47,390 bases of DNA from an uncultured Prevotellaceae bacterium (lineage in GTDB: Bacteria > Bacteroidota > Bacteroidia > Bacteroidales > Bacteroidaceae), in NCBI GenBank assembly GCA_902771445.1, contig CACXXD010000002.1, forward strand, positions 1 through 47,390, given 5' to 3'. This document shows positions 1-9,552 of this stretch, one piece after another (positions within the stretch are counted from its first letter, which is position 1; every line of letters starts with the position of its first letter). A program made the position numbers and the translations under genes. The notes beneath the pieces were generated by a model that worked only from the letters and a program-made list of their open reading frames with translations, searched no databases and was not told the origin of the DNA.

Positions 1-509
1 CCTGCAAAGTCGTGGAACACGTCACCGAAGGTCGTCATCATAAACCCGTCGGCAGCATCGTTGCACAGCCAGCCGCCTCCCCAGGTCCAGTGACCTTCGA
101 TGGGGTAGATGAAGAGTGAGATGCAGGCCGAGTAGACGAGATACATCGAGAACTTGGTGCGCTCGGCCATGGCACCGCTGACGATGGTAGCGCTGGTGGC
201 GCAGAACACGGTCTCGAAAATCAGGAACCCTTCAACGGGCAAGTCGCCTTTGTAGAAAGAGAGGTCGCCCCAATTGGGCATACCGATGAAACCTGCGCCC
301 TCGCTGCCGAACATGAATCCGAAGCCGAGGAAGAAGAACAAAAGTGAGCCGAACATGAAGTCGACGAAGTTCTTCATCAGGATGTTCGCCGTGTTCTTGC
401 TTCGCGTAAAGCCAGCTTCACACAGAGCAAAGCCCGGCTGCATCCAGAAAACCAGCATGGCTGCCAGCAGCATCCATACGGTATCGAGTGATAATCCTAT
501 TTCATCCAT
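1..509 (-). CDS. amtB: Ammonium transporter AmtB, N-terminal part (cut by window start)
   Basis: The reverse strand reads open from an ATG at 509 to base 1, giving 169 residues starting MDEIGLSLDTVWMLLAAMLV. This is an Amt/Mep/Rh channel: the pattern FALCEAGFTRSKN in the first helices, then a conserved stretch ending SGAMAERTKF, then a YPIEGHWTWGGGWL region are all family hallmarks. The channel conducts ammonium/ammonia through the inner membrane. It starts 33 bp after the stop of glnK on the same strand, so the two are almost certainly one operon, as in many bacteria where GlnK plugs AmtB when nitrogen is plentiful. The protein is cut by the window edge; about 60% of a usual Amt is missing, so pore residues further along cannot be checked. 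Confidence 0.95.
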   Translation of the reverse strand, partial: MDEIGLSLDTVWMLLAAMLVFWMQPGFALCEAGFTRSKNTANILMKNFVDFMFGSLLFFFLGFGFMFGSEGAGFIGMPNWGDLSFYKGDLPVEGFLIFETVFCATSATIVSGAMAERTKFSMYLVYSACISLFIYPIEGHWTWGGGWLCNDAADGFMMTTFGDVFHDFA

Positions 510-542
510 ATTGTTAAAGTCTTTGTGTTGTTGTGTTATCCT

Positions 543-890
543 TTATTTCTTGTCTCTCAGTACGGTATCACCGTTTTCGCCTGTGCGGATGGACCAAGTG
601 TCGATCATGTCGCTGACGAAAATGCGACCGTCGCCAATCTCGCCTGTATGAGCAACCTTCAGAATGACCTTCACAGTTGGCTCCACCAACTGATCGCGAC
701 AGACGATTGTCAAGGCCACGCGCTCGATGACATCCGTCGAGTACTGCACACCACGGTAGATGCGCTCCTGTCGGCTCTGGCCGATGCCGTGTACGTTGTG
801 GTACTCAAACCAGTCGATGTCTGATAAGAGCAGTGCCTCCTTGACCTCTTCAAACTTGGTCTTACGGATAATTGCTTCAATCCTTTTCAT
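543..890 (-). CDS. glnK: Nitrogen regulatory protein P-II (GlnK/GlnB family)
   Basis: A 115-residue protein, the normal P-II length, starting MKRIEAIIRKTKFEEVKEAL. The T-loop region carries ERIYRGVQYSTD, where Tyr50 aligns with the tyrosine that is uridylylated in enterobacterial P-II. The later signature HTGEIGDGRIFV is intact and forms the nucleotide-binding B-loop, and RTGE follows. P-II trimers sense ATP/ADP and 2-oxoglutarate and control ammonium transport. Its position directly upstream of amtB marks it as the GlnK-type partner of that channel. Whether Tyr50 is modified here is unknown: no uridylyltransferase gene lies in the window. Divergently oriented to gltB. Confidence 0.95.
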   Translation of the reverse strand: MKRIEAIIRKTKFEEVKEALLLSDIDWFEYHNVHGIGQSRQERIYRGVQYSTDVIERVALTIVCRDQLVEPTVKVILKVAHTGEIGDGRIFVSDMIDTWSIRTGENGDTVLRDKK

Positions 891-949
891 AGCTTTTTAC
901 CTTTTAAAATGAATACTTTGTTTTTGTGTCGTCTTGCAAGAACTTGGGG

Positions 950-958
950 GCAAAGGTA
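950..958 (-). promoter_or_regulatory. -7 element of the glnK-amtB promoter
   Basis: The reverse strand reads TACCTTTGC, matching the Bacteroidetes -7 box TAnnTTTG. It lies about 60 bp before the glnK start. No good TTTG sits 19-20 bp upstream, so the promoter may be weak or need an activator. Confidence 0.5.
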
Positions 959-1147
959 TGGCTGTTTTTGGAAATATTCCGCATAAATCTCCAAGTTTTC
1001 GTCAACAAAATCTTGCGAAATGACAAAGTGTAAACCAAAAGAGCGCAAACGGAGTCTTTTTGTTTTCATATTGTTATAAATTTGTTTTATTTTCAAACAA
1101 AATGTCAGTTGTGTGCGATTTACAAATAAAATAGTGTCGTATTTTTG

Positions 1148-1179
1148 TTTGTTTTCCTATCTTTTTGCATTAACTTTGC
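1148..1179 (+). promoter_or_regulatory. Promoter of the gltB-gltD-dapF-dapL-glnN unit
   Basis: TTTG at 1148-1151, a spacer of exactly 19 bp, then TAACTTTGC at 1171-1179. This is a perfect match to the Bacteroidetes housekeeping consensus (TTTG, N19, TAnnTTTG). It predicts a start site near 1185 and a leader of roughly 35 nt before gltB. Confidence 0.8.
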
Positions 1180-1220
1180 ACCCAGAACAGAGACAAATGT
1201 AAGATTTAGCCAAGGATAAT

Positions 1221-2009
1221 ATGACAAAAAGTAAACTAGAAGGACTATATCAGCCACAGTATGAGCACGACGCATGCGGCGTAGGCATGGTGGTGAACAT
1301 CCACGGAGGCAAGAGCCACGAACTGGTGGACCAGGCACTGCGCGTACTGGAGAACATGGAGCACCGAGGGGCCGAGACGCGCGACAAGACAGGCGACGGT
1401 GCAGGCATCATGCTGCAGATTCCGCACGAGTTCATTCTGCTGCAAGGTATTCCAGTGCCAGAGAAGGGAAAGTACGGCACGGGGCTGGTTTTTCTGCCAA
1501 AGGAGGAGAAGGAGCAGCAGGAGATTCTCTCGGTGATGATCGAGGAGATAGAGCGCGAGGGATTGCAGTTGATGCATCTGCGCACGGTGCCTACCTGCCC
1601 GGAGGTACTTGGCGAGGCAGCACGGCGGGTGGAGCCTAGCATCAAGCAGATATTCGTGACGGGGTCGACGGAGGAACAGGCTCCGACACTCGACCGTATA
1701 TTATATAAGGTACGCAAGAGGATAGAGAACCGTATCGACAATAAGGACTTTTATATCTGCTCGCTGTCGAGCAAGAACCTTATTTACAAGGGAATGCTGA
1801 CGAGCGGACAGCTGCGGCGGTATTTCCCGGACTTGTCGAGCCCATACTTTACAAGCGGACTGGCGCTGGTGCATTCACGCTTCAGCACAAACACATTTCC
1901 CACGTGGTCACTGGCCCAGCCCTTCCGCTTGTTGGCTCACAACGGCGAGATTAACACCATCCGCGGCAACCGGGGATGGATGAAGGCGCGGGAGAGCGTG
2001 CTGGCATGA
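1221..2009 (+). pseudogene. gltB: Glutamate synthase large subunit, 5' fragment (glutaminase domain, disrupted)
   Basis: This is the first 262 residues of GltB. A short propeptide precedes Cys19 in HDACGVGMV; in the family this cysteine becomes residue 1 after processing and is the glutaminase nucleophile. Further class II amidotransferase motifs follow: MEHRGAETRDKTGDGAGIM and LAHNGEINTIRGNRGWMKAR. Reading stops at a TGA at 2007-2009, in the middle of the amidotransferase domain. The next frame picks up at MSDSASLDNV after a loss of conserved sequence. The stop and the next ATG overlap as ATGA. As given, the fragment cannot form a complete glutaminase domain by itself. A deletion in the strain or an assembly error are both possible. 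It is the first gene behind the consensus promoter at 1148-1179. Confidence 0.85.
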
Positions 2010-2912
2010 GCGACTCTGCCAGCCTCGACAACGTGTTTGAGTTCTTGATGATGAGCGGGATGTCGCTGCCGCAGGCAATGGCGATACTCGTGCCGGAGTC
2101 GTTCAATGAAAAGAATCCGATTTCGGAGGACCTGAAGGCATTCTACGAGTACCACTCAATACTGATGGAACCGTGGGATGGTCCTGCTGCCCTGCTGTTC
2201 TCCGACGGACGCTATGCGGGTGGTATGCTCGACAGAAACGGACTGCGCCCCTCGCGCTATACGATTACCAAGCAAGGCATGATGGTGGTGGCCTCAGAGG
2301 TGGGCGTGATGGACTTTGAGCCGGGCGACGTGGTCAGCAAGGGGCGACTGCAACCGGGAAAAATCCTGCTCATCGACACGCAGGAGGGGAAGATTTACTA
2401 CGACGGCGAGATCAAGGAGCACTTGGCCAAGGCGCATCCCTACCGGGAGTGGCTGGCAGAGAACCGCGTGCAACTGGAGAAACTGAAGAGTGGGCGCAAG
2501 GTGGAGAATGTGGTGACCGATCTGGAGCGCAAACTCGTAGTCTTCGGCTATGGCCAAGAGGATATCGACAAGACCATCATCCCGATGGCCACGACGGGAC
2601 AGGAGCCTGTTGCCGCGATGGGCAACGACACACCACTGGCTGTGGTGAGTGATCGTCCACAATTGCTGTTCAACTACTTTCGTCAGCAGTTTGCCCAAGT
2701 GACGAACCCCGCCATCGACCCCATCCGTGAGGAACTTGTGATGAGCCTGACGGAGTATATTGGCGCCGTGGGAACGAACATCCTGACGCCAGACGCCTCG
2801 AACTGTAAGATGGTGCGCCTGCCGCAACCCGTACTGACCAACACACAACTCGATATACTATGTAATATAAGGTACAAGGGATTCAAGACGAAGAAGCTGG
2901 AAATGAAAGTAG

Positions 2913-2970
2913 GGGCCCCCTCTTCAGCCCCCAAGGGGAAAGCCCCCCTTTCGTCCCCCGAGGGGGACAC
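2913..2970 (+). repeat. GC-rich palindromic repeat inserted in frame in gltB, copy 1
   Basis: This stretch is built of alternating C-runs and G-runs (GGGGCCCCC, GCCCCCAAGGGGA, GTCCCCCGAGGGGGA). It encodes the low-complexity residues VGAPSSAPKGKAPLSSPEGD, between KTKKLEMK and the helix TRAEEALRQ, where GltB proteins as I recall them have a short loop. It resembles short interspersed palindromes that I recall from Prevotella and Bacteroides chromosomes; that comparison is from memory. Confidence 0.55.
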
Positions 2971-3086
2971 GATGGACACAAGGGCAGAGGAAGCCCTGCG
3001 TCAAGCCCTTGACAAGCTTTGCAAAGATGCTGAGAAAGCCGTAGACGATGGCTTCAACTACATCATCCTGACTGACAAAACTAATG

Positions 3087-3129
3087 TAGCCCCCTCGGGG
3101 GCCGAAGGGGGAGCTGCCGGGGCAGTGTG
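3087..3129 (+). repeat. GC-rich palindromic repeat inserted in frame in gltB, copy 2
   Basis: A second copy of the same type (AGCCCCCTCGGGGGCCGAAG then GGGGGAG), encoding APSGAEGGAAGAV between ILTDKTNV and FFIPSLLAVSAVHHYL. The family usually has only a few residues here before IPSLLAVSAVHH. Two copies in one gene at two surface-loop positions suggest a mobile or amplifying element that is tolerated when it stays in frame. Confidence 0.55.
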
Positions 3130-5777
3130 GTTTTTCATCCCCTCACTGCTGGCCGTCTCTGCCGTGCATCATTATCTTATCAGTGTTGGTAAGCGGGTGC
3201 AGACGGCGCTGATTGTGGAGAGCGGCGAGATTCGCGAGACGATGCATGCGGCACTGCTGCTGGGCTATGGGGCCTCGGCACTGTGCCCGTACATGACATT
3301 CGCCATTCTCGACGACCTGGTGAAGCGGGGAAAGATACAAGAAGACTATGCAACGGCTGAGGCTCACTACATCAAGGCGGTGGATAAAGGGCTGAAGAAG
3401 ATTATGTCCAAGATGGGCATCTCGACCATCCGATCATATCGCGGCGCGAAAATCTTCGAGAGCATCGGACTGAGCGAGGACTTGCTGCGCCGATACTTTG
3501 GTACAGAGGTGAGCACCATCGGCGGTATCGGCCTGAAGGAGATTGCACGGGATGCAATCAAGTTTAGTTCAGAGCCTAAACTCTCAACGCTCCACTCTCC
3601 TCTAAAGAACCAAGGACAGTTCGCATGGCGCAAGGACGGCATCAGGCACGCATGGAACCCAGAGACGATAGCCAGACTGCAACTGGCTACGCGACAGGGC
3701 AGTTATGAGAAGTTCAAGGAGTGGGCGGCGCTGGTGGACAACCAGGAAAGCCCCATCTTCATCCGCGACTTCTTCAATTGGAAGAAGGCGGCAATGCCTA
3801 CGCCGATCGAGGAAGTGGAGCCAGTTGAGTCGATCGTCAGGCACTTCGTGACGGGAGCCATGTCATTCGGTGCACTGAGCATCGAGGCGCACGAGACGCT
3901 GGCGCTGGCAATGAACAAACTCGGAACCCGCTCAAACACGGGCGAGGGCGGCGAGGATAACGCTCGCTACCATACGGAAGTGGACGGTGTAAGCCTGAGC
4001 AGTAAGACCAAGCAGATTGCATCGGGGCGCTTCGGCGTGACGGCGGAGTATCTTGTAAATGCAGAGGAGATACAGATCAAGGTGGCACAGGGAGCGAAGC
4101 CCGGCGAGGGCGGACAACTGCCTGGCTTCAAGGTGAACGACATCATCGCCAAGACACGAAATGCCATACCCGGCATCTCCCTCATCTCACCACCGCCCCA
4201 CCACGATATCTACAGCATCGAGGACTTGGCACAACTGATCTTCGACTTGAAGAATATCAATCCAACGGCGGCCGTCAGCGTGAAACTTGTCGCCGAGAGC
4301 GGCGTGGGAACGATTGCGGCCGGTGTGGCGAAGGCGAAGGCCGACCTCATCGTCATCAGCGGTGCCGAGGGCGGTACGGGAGCCTCGCCTGCATCGAGCA
4401 TGCGCTTTGCAGGCATCTCGCCAGAAATCGGACTGGCCGAGACGCAGCAGACGCTGGTGATGAACGGGCTGAGGAATCAGGTGCGACTGCAGACCGACGG
4501 GCAGTTGAAGACGGCGAAGGATGTCGTCATCATGGCGATGCTCGGCGCCGACGAGTTCTCGTTCGGCACGCTGCCGCTGATTGTGCTGGGGTGTGTGATG
4601 ATGAGGAAATGCAATACGAACGCATGCCCGATGGGCGTGGCGACGCAGAACCCGGAGTTGCGCAAGCATTTCGAGGGGCGGGCTGAATATGTGGTCAACT
4701 ACTTCACGATGCTGGCCCAGCAGGTAAGGGAATACCTGAGTGAGATAGGTGTGCATAGCCTGAAGGAAATCATCGGGCGAACGGAACTCATCGAGGTGAG
4801 GACCCTGCCCAGCCTGGGAAGGGGGCCTGAGAAGTGGGCGACCATCGACTTCGGACGACTGCTGCACAAACCTGAGACGGACAAGGCGCTCTACTGGGAC
4901 CGTGGCGAATTCACCAAGGTCAGCGGCGTGAAGGACGAGGAAATCATCCGCATGGTGACGGACGTCGTCGAGGATTTCAAATCGCATCCGAACATCGACC
5001 TCGACTACACGATAAAGAATACCGACCGTGCCGTGACGACGATGCTCTCGGGCGTTATCGCTAAGAAGTACGGTGAGGCGGGCCTGCCCGACTCGACCAT
5101 CAACATCAAGTTCAAAGGCTCTGCGGGGCAGTCGTTCGGCGCGTTTGCCGTGCGGGGGCTGAACATCCGGCTGGAGGGCGAGGCGAACGACTACTTCGGC
5201 AAGGGCCTCTGTGGGGGGCGCATCTCGATACTGCCGCCCAGCAGGAGCAGCGACAACTTCCGGGCCGAGGAAAACATCATCGCGGGCAACACGGGGCTCT
5301 ACGGAGCGACCTCCGGCGAACTCTACGTCAACGGTCGCGTGGGCGAGCGCTTCGCCGTGCGCAACTCGGGGGCCACGGCGGTCATCGAAGGCGCGGGTGA
5401 CCACTGCTGCGAGTACATGACGGGTGGACGCGTGGTGGTTCTCGGAGAGACGGGCCGCAACTTCGCGGCGGGCATGTCGGGAGGCGTGGCCTACGTCTAC
5501 GACCCGCGCCACACGTTCGACTACTTCTGCAACATGGACATGGTGGAAATCGACCTCGTGGAGGACTCCACGTCGCGCAAGGAACTGCTCGAATTGATTC
5601 GTCAGCACTATCTGCATACTGGTTCGGCGCTGGCAGGACGACTGCTCGATGACTGGAACCGTGTGATTGAGGACTTCGTGCAGGTTGTCCCCATCGAGTA
5701 CAAGCGCGTGTTGCAGGAAGAACAGTTCAAGAAGTTGCAGGATAAGATTGCCGACATTCAGCGAGACTACTAAGCCG

Positions 5778-6001
5778 ATGTACCCCACATCGAGGGCCGC
5801 GCAGGGTGGAAAGGCGATCCATGTACCCCACATCGAGGGCCGCGCAGGGTGGAAAGGCGGTCCATGTACCCCACATCGAGGGCCGCGCAGGGTGGAAAGG
5901 CGGTCCATGTGCCCCACATCGAGGGCCGCGCAGGGTGGAAAGGCGATCCATGTACCCCACATCGAGGGCCGCGCAGGGCGGAAAGGTGGTTCATGTACCC
6001 C
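5778..6001. repeat. Tandem repeat, five 43-bp units, between gltB and gltD
   Basis: Five units of 43 bp start at 5778, 5821, 5864, 5907 and 5950, followed by a partial unit of 9 bp at 5993. Units differ at only a few bases: A/G in GGCGATCC against GGCGGTCC, one ATGTGCCCC, and several changes in the last unit. Each unit begins ATGTACCCCACAT, itself a small inverted repeat. Because 43 is not a multiple of 3, the frame shifts at each unit, which produces long open frames on both strands that do not look like genes. The array makes the gltB-gltD gap 278 bp, much larger than the overlap or short gaps seen elsewhere in this unit. Confidence 0.95.
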
Positions 6002-6051
6002 TAAGAGAGGTCAAAAATAACATAAAAAGAACAGAAAAAACGATAAAGACA

Positions 6052-7410
6052 ATGGGAAACCCTAAAGCATTTTTAGAGATACCCCGCCAGGAGGCGGGAT
6101 ACCGTCCGATTCACGATAGAATCCACGACTTCGGCGAGGTGGAACAGACTCTCTCGACCCGCGAACGCAAATTGCAGGCATCGCGCTGCATGGACTGTGG
6201 CGTGCCTTTCTGCCACTGGGCCTGTCCGTTGGGCAACAAGGCCCCAGAATGGAACGACGCATTGTATAAAGGTGACTGGGAACTGGCCTATCGTCTGCTG
6301 ACGAGCACCAATCCCTTCCCCGAGTTTACGGGGCGTATCTGTCCGGCGCTCTGCGAGAAGGCCTGTGTGCTGAACCGATTCAACCATGAGCCTACGACCA
6401 ACCGCGAGGACGAGTGCGCCATCATCGAGGCCGCCTTTCGCGAGGGGTATATCCAGCCGCATAAGGGCATCGAGCGAAACGGGAAGAGGGTGGCCGTAAT
6501 TGGTGCCGGACCTGCCGGACTGGCTGCCGCCAATGCGCTCAACTTGATGGGGTACACGGTTACAGTGTTCGAGAAGAATGAGGCTGCAGGCGGTTTGCTA
6601 CGCTATGGCATACCTAACTTCAAACTCAACAAGGCCATCATCGACCGTCGTATTGCGCTGATGGAGGCCGAGGGCATCGAATTCCGCTATGGCGAGGCTG
6701 TCAACTATGCTGCGATATTATCGCTGTCTACAGAACAATATGCCGCCGTAGTCATCGCCACTGGCACACCCACCGCACGCGACTTGAAGGCTCCGGGGCG
6801 CTCGCTCCGGGGCGTGCACTTTGCCCTCGAACTGCTCTCGCAGCAGAACCGCGTGCTTGCTGGCATAGAGTTTTCGAAGGATGAGCGCATCACAGCCAAG
6901 GGCAAGGACGTGCTTGTCATCGGCGGTGGCGACACTGGCTCCGACTGCATCGGCACAGCCCATCGGCAGGGCTGCAAGAGCGTCACCCAAATCGAAATCA
7001 TGCCGAAGCCCGTCGAAGGCCCCGAAGACCCGCAGAACCCCTGGCCCGAATGGCCCCGCACGCTGAAGACGACGAGCAGCCACGAGGAGGGCTGCACCCG
7101 CCGCTGGAACATCAACACCCTGGAGTTCCTCGGCAAGGACGGCAAGCTGACCGGCGTCCGCATCCAGCCCATCGACTGGAAGCCCAACCCCGCCGGGGGC
7201 CGTCCACTCATGGTCGAGGCCGGCGAACCCGAGATCATCAAGACCGAACTGGTGCTGCTCGCCATGGGATTCCTGAAGCCCGAACATCCTGAATATCCAG
7301 AGAATGTCTTCGTCTGCGGCGATGCCAGGAATGGCGCCTCACTCGTAGTACGCGCTATGGATAGTGGTATCGAAACAGCCAAAATAGTAAACGAATATCT
7401 GACAAGATGA
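6052..7410 (+). CDS. gltD: Glutamate synthase small subunit GltD (NADPH-dependent)
   Basis: A 452-residue protein starting [19 protein letters not shown]. The frame stays open back to 5806 through the tandem repeat, but only the residues from 6052 resemble GltD and the length then fits the family (about 450-490), so I choose 6052. Domains: an N-terminal 4Fe-4S region with [20 protein letters not shown] and [12 protein letters not shown], an FAD Rossmann motif [14 protein letters not shown], and an NADPH Rossmann motif [17 protein letters not shown]. GltD passes electrons from NADPH through FAD to GltB. It overlaps dapF by 4 bp (ATGA), so translation of the two is probably coupled. If gltB is truly broken, GltD may lack its partner. 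Confidence 0.96.
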   Translation: MGNPKAFLEIPRQEAGYRPIHDRIHDFGEVEQTLSTRERKLQASRCMDCGVPFCHWACPLGNKAPEWNDALYKGDWELAYRLLTSTNPFPEFTGRICPALCEKACVLNRFNHEPTTNREDECAIIEAAFREGYIQPHKGIERNGKRVAVIGAGPAGLAAANALNLMGYTVTVFEKNEAAGGLLRYGIPNFKLNKAIIDRRIALMEAEGIEFRYGEAVNYAAILSLSTEQYAAVVIATGTPTARDLKAPGRSLRGVHFALELLSQQNRVLAGIEFSKDERITAKGKDVLVIGGGDTGSDCIGTAHRQGCKSVTQIEIMPKPVEGPEDPQNPWPEWPRTLKTTSSHEEGCTRRWNINTLEFLGKDGKLTGVRIQPIDWKPNPAGGRPLMVEAGEPEIIKTELVLLAMGFLKPEHPEYPENVFVCGDARNGASLVVRAMDSGIETAKIVNEYLTR

Positions 7411-8213
7411 AGAGGATACCTTTCACAAAGATGCACGGCTGCGGCAATGACTACATCTACGTCAACGCCATGCAGCACCCCATCGACAAGCCGCAGGCCA
7501 CCGCCATCGCCTGGAGCGACCGCCACAAGGGCATCGGCTCCGACGGACTTGTGCTCATTGACCGCAGTCCCGTCCCCGAGGCCGACTACGCCATGCGCAT
7601 CTTCAATGCCGATGGCTCCGAGGCGAGGATGTGCGGCAATGCCTCGCGCTGTATCGGTAAGTATCTCTACGAGAAAGCCTTGACTGGCAAGACGGAAATC
7701 CGACTGCTGACGCTGTCTGGCATCAAAACGCTCCAGTTGCATCTGGCTGATGGCAAAGTAGAGTCCGTCACTGTCGACATGGGCGAGCCTGTGCTGAAAG
7801 ACGAATCGCTGTTCGTCGGCAGTCGCTGCGCAGGCAAAGGGACATTCGTCTCGATGGGCAATCCCCATTACGTCATCTTCACCGATAATGTTGACCAGGT
7901 GGGCGAGACGGGGCGCATCCTTGAGCACTATCCCGCCTTCCCACAGCGCTGCAACATCGAGTTCGCCCGCATCGAGTCCCCCGTCACCATCCGTACCCGC
8001 GTCTGGGAACGTGGTAGCGGCATTACCCAAGCCTGCGGGACTGGTGCCTGCGCCACCGCTGTTGCCGCCTGTCTGACAGAGCGTGCAGGCCGTACAAGCA
8101 ACATCGTGATGGATGGCGGCACCCTCCACATCGAGTGGCGGGAATCGGACAATCACGTCTACATGACCGGCCCCGCCGCCTTCGTCTTCGACGGCGAAGC
8201 CTATGCCCCCTAA
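7407..8213 (+). CDS. dapF: Diaminopimelate epimerase DapF
   Basis: A 268-residue protein with both catalytic cysteines in their motifs: Cys76 in [11 protein letters not shown] and Cys210 in QACGTGACA. It interconverts LL- and meso-2,6-diaminopimelate, the last step before lysine and the source of the peptidoglycan cross-link residue. The start ATG overlaps the gltD stop (ATGA) and the usual N-terminus [14 protein letters not shown] begins five residues in. The next gene supplies LL-DAP, so the two form a two-step pathway unit placed inside the glutamate-synthesis operon, which fits because DapL uses glutamate as amino donor. Confidence 0.97.
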   Translation: MKRIPFTKMHGCGNDYIYVNAMQHPIDKPQATAIAWSDRHKGIGSDGLVLIDRSPVPEADYAMRIFNADGSEARMCGNASRCIGKYLYEKALTGKTEIRLLTLSGIKTLQLHLADGKVESVTVDMGEPVLKDESLFVGSRCAGKGTFVSMGNPHYVIFTDNVDQVGETGRILEHYPAFPQRCNIEFARIESPVTIRTRVWERGSGITQACGTGACATAVAACLTERAGRTSNIVMDGGTLHIEWRESDNHVYMTGPAAFVFDGEAYAP

Positions 8214-8289
8214 GTTAGGGGACGACGAGGGCCTGAACAAGCGCAGACTCCAAGAAAGTAGTAATTAATAATGGTTTGAACTAAGAAAT

Positions 8290-9528
8290 ATGGCATTAGT
8301 AAACATCCACTTCCTGAACCTCCAGAACAACTACCTGTTCGCTGACATCGCCAAGAAGGTGAATGCCTTCAAGGTCATGCACCCCAAGGCCGACGTGATC
8401 TCGCTCGGTATTGGCGACGTCACCCAGCCGCTCTGTCCCGCCGTCGTCGAGGCCATGCACCGCGCCGTCGACGAGATGGCGACTGCCGACGGATTCCGAG
8501 GCTACGGCCCTGAGCAGGGGTACGACTTCCTGCGCGAGGCCATCCTGAAGAATGACTTCGCCCCGCGTGGCATCCGGCTCAGCATTGACGAGGTCTTCAT
8601 CAACGACGGTGCCAAGAGCGACACCGGCAACTTCCAGGAACTGCTCCACTGGGACAACTTCATCGGCGTCACCGACCCCATCTATCCCGTCTACATCGAC
8701 TCGAATGTGATGATCGGCCGCTGCGGCACCTACCAAGACGGTCGCTGGACCAATGTGCGCTACATGCCCACGACGGCCGAGAACGGGTTCGTACCCGAAT
8801 TGCCCAAGGGGCGGCCCGTCGATGTCATCTACCTCTGCTTCCCCAGCAACCCAACGGGCACGGTCATCACCAAGCAGGAACTGCAGAAGTGGGTGAAGTA
8901 TGCCCTGAAAAACGATGCCCTCATCCTCTTCGATGCCGCCTATCAGGCCTACATCCAGGATCCCGACATCCCCCACAGCATCTACGAGATTCGCGGCGCC
9001 CGCAAGTGTGCCGTCGAGTTCCGCTCTTTCTCCAAGACCGCCGGCTTCACGGGCGTCCGCTGTGGCTATACCATCGTGCCGAAGGATGTCAGCGTTGCCA
9101 CTTTCGAGGGCGAGCGCATCCCGCTCAATCAGTTGTGGCTCCGCCGACAGTGTACCAAGTTCAACGGCACGAGTTACATCAGCCAGCGTGCTGCTGAGGC
9201 CATCTACTCGCCCGAGGGCAAGCAACAGGTGAAGCAGACCATTGATTACTATATGCAGAACGCCGCCCGTATGCTCAGCGTCCTGCGCAGCCTCGGCTTC
9301 GAGTGCTACGGCGGCGAGCACGCTCCCTATATCTGGATGCGCGTACCCGATGGCTCCACCTCCTGGCAGTTCTTCGAGCAACTGCTCTATGGGGCCAACG
9401 TCGTCTGCACTCCTGGTGTCGGTTTCGGCCCTTCGGGCGAAGGCTACGTCCGCTTCACCGCCTTCGGCAGCCACGAGCAGACCGAGGAAGCACTCAAACG
9501 AATAGAGAAATGGAAGAATCAACATTAA
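8290..9528 (+). CDS. dapL: LL-diaminopimelate aminotransferase DapL
   Basis: A 412-residue fold type I aminotransferase, the length of characterised DapL proteins. Hallmarks are SLGIGDVTQPLCPAV near residue 40, GFRGYGPEQGY, FPSNPTGTV (184-192), and the PLP lysine K249 in FRSFSKTAGFTGVRCGY. DapL converts tetrahydrodipicolinate straight to LL-DAP with glutamate as amino donor, bypassing the succinylase or acetylase steps. The gap to dapF is 76 bp with no clear promoter or terminator, so it probably belongs to the same transcript. Confidence 0.96.
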   Translation: MALVNIHFLNLQNNYLFADIAKKVNAFKVMHPKADVISLGIGDVTQPLCPAVVEAMHRAVDEMATADGFRGYGPEQGYDFLREAILKNDFAPRGIRLSIDEVFINDGAKSDTGNFQELLHWDNFIGVTDPIYPVYIDSNVMIGRCGTYQDGRWTNVRYMPTTAENGFVPELPKGRPVDVIYLCFPSNPTGTVITKQELQKWVKYALKNDALILFDAAYQAYIQDPDIPHSIYEIRGARKCAVEFRSFSKTAGFTGVRCGYTIVPKDVSVATFEGERIPLNQLWLRRQCTKFNGTSYISQRAAEAIYSPEGKQQVKQTIDYYMQNAARMLSVLRSLGFECYGGEHAPYIWMRVPDGSTSWQFFEQLLYGANVVCTPGVGFGPSGEGYVRFTAFGSHEQTEEALKRIEKWKNQH

Positions 9529-9552
9529 CAAACACAAAACAACAACACAATT

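Larger units (their letters stand above)
891..1220. promoter_or_regulatory. Divergent glnK / gltB intergenic region
   Basis: These 330 bp separate the leftward glnK-amtB unit from the rightward gltB unit and hold a promoter signal for each direction. A short reverse frame (887-1096) is open here but has no recognisable motif and would cover the glnK promoter, so I do not call it. The middle (about 985-1140) is AT-rich with several T/A runs and no further element I can name. It is the natural place for a nitrogen-responsive operator. Confidence 0.6.
2006..5773 (+). pseudogene. gltB: Glutamate synthase large subunit, main 3' fragment
   Basis: From ATG 2006 this reads 1255 residues (an in-frame ATG also lies at 1976). 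It holds the rest of the amidotransferase domain, the central domain, the FMN-binding synthase domain (GEGGEDNARYHTEVDG; SGAEGGTGASPASSMRFAG), the cysteines of the 3Fe-4S cluster in the spacing C-x5-C-x4-C (codons from 4592), and the C-terminal beta-helix. Together with GltD it would convert glutamine and 2-oxoglutarate to two glutamates. The two pieces total about 1500 residues, the usual GltB length, but roughly 17-20 residues that normally join ARESVL to MSDSASLDN are missing and the frame changes there. If real, the overlap ATGA might permit coupled translation of two chains, but the glutaminase fold would lack a piece. It also carries two in-frame GC-rich insertions (see 2913-2970 and 3087-3129). 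Confidence 0.85.

Noticed and set aside
887..1096. Small reverse protein upstream of glnK
   Set aside because: It overlaps the glnK -7 box and has no recognisable features.
4187..5962. A 591-codon reverse frame across gltB and the tandem repeat
   Set aside because: It mirrors the codon pattern of gltB, resembles no family, and ends in the 43-bp repeat; the forward gene is certain.
5778..6001. CRISPR array
   Set aside because: The 43-bp units are contiguous, with no unique spacers and no cas genes in the window.
5806..6051. N-terminal extension of GltD through the repeat
   Set aside because: The extra 82 residues are encoded by the tandem repeat and GltD similarity begins at 6052.
8296..9537. 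A 413-codon reverse frame opposite dapL
   Set aside because: Antisense shadow of a GC-rich gene; the forward frame has all DapL motifs including the PLP lysine.
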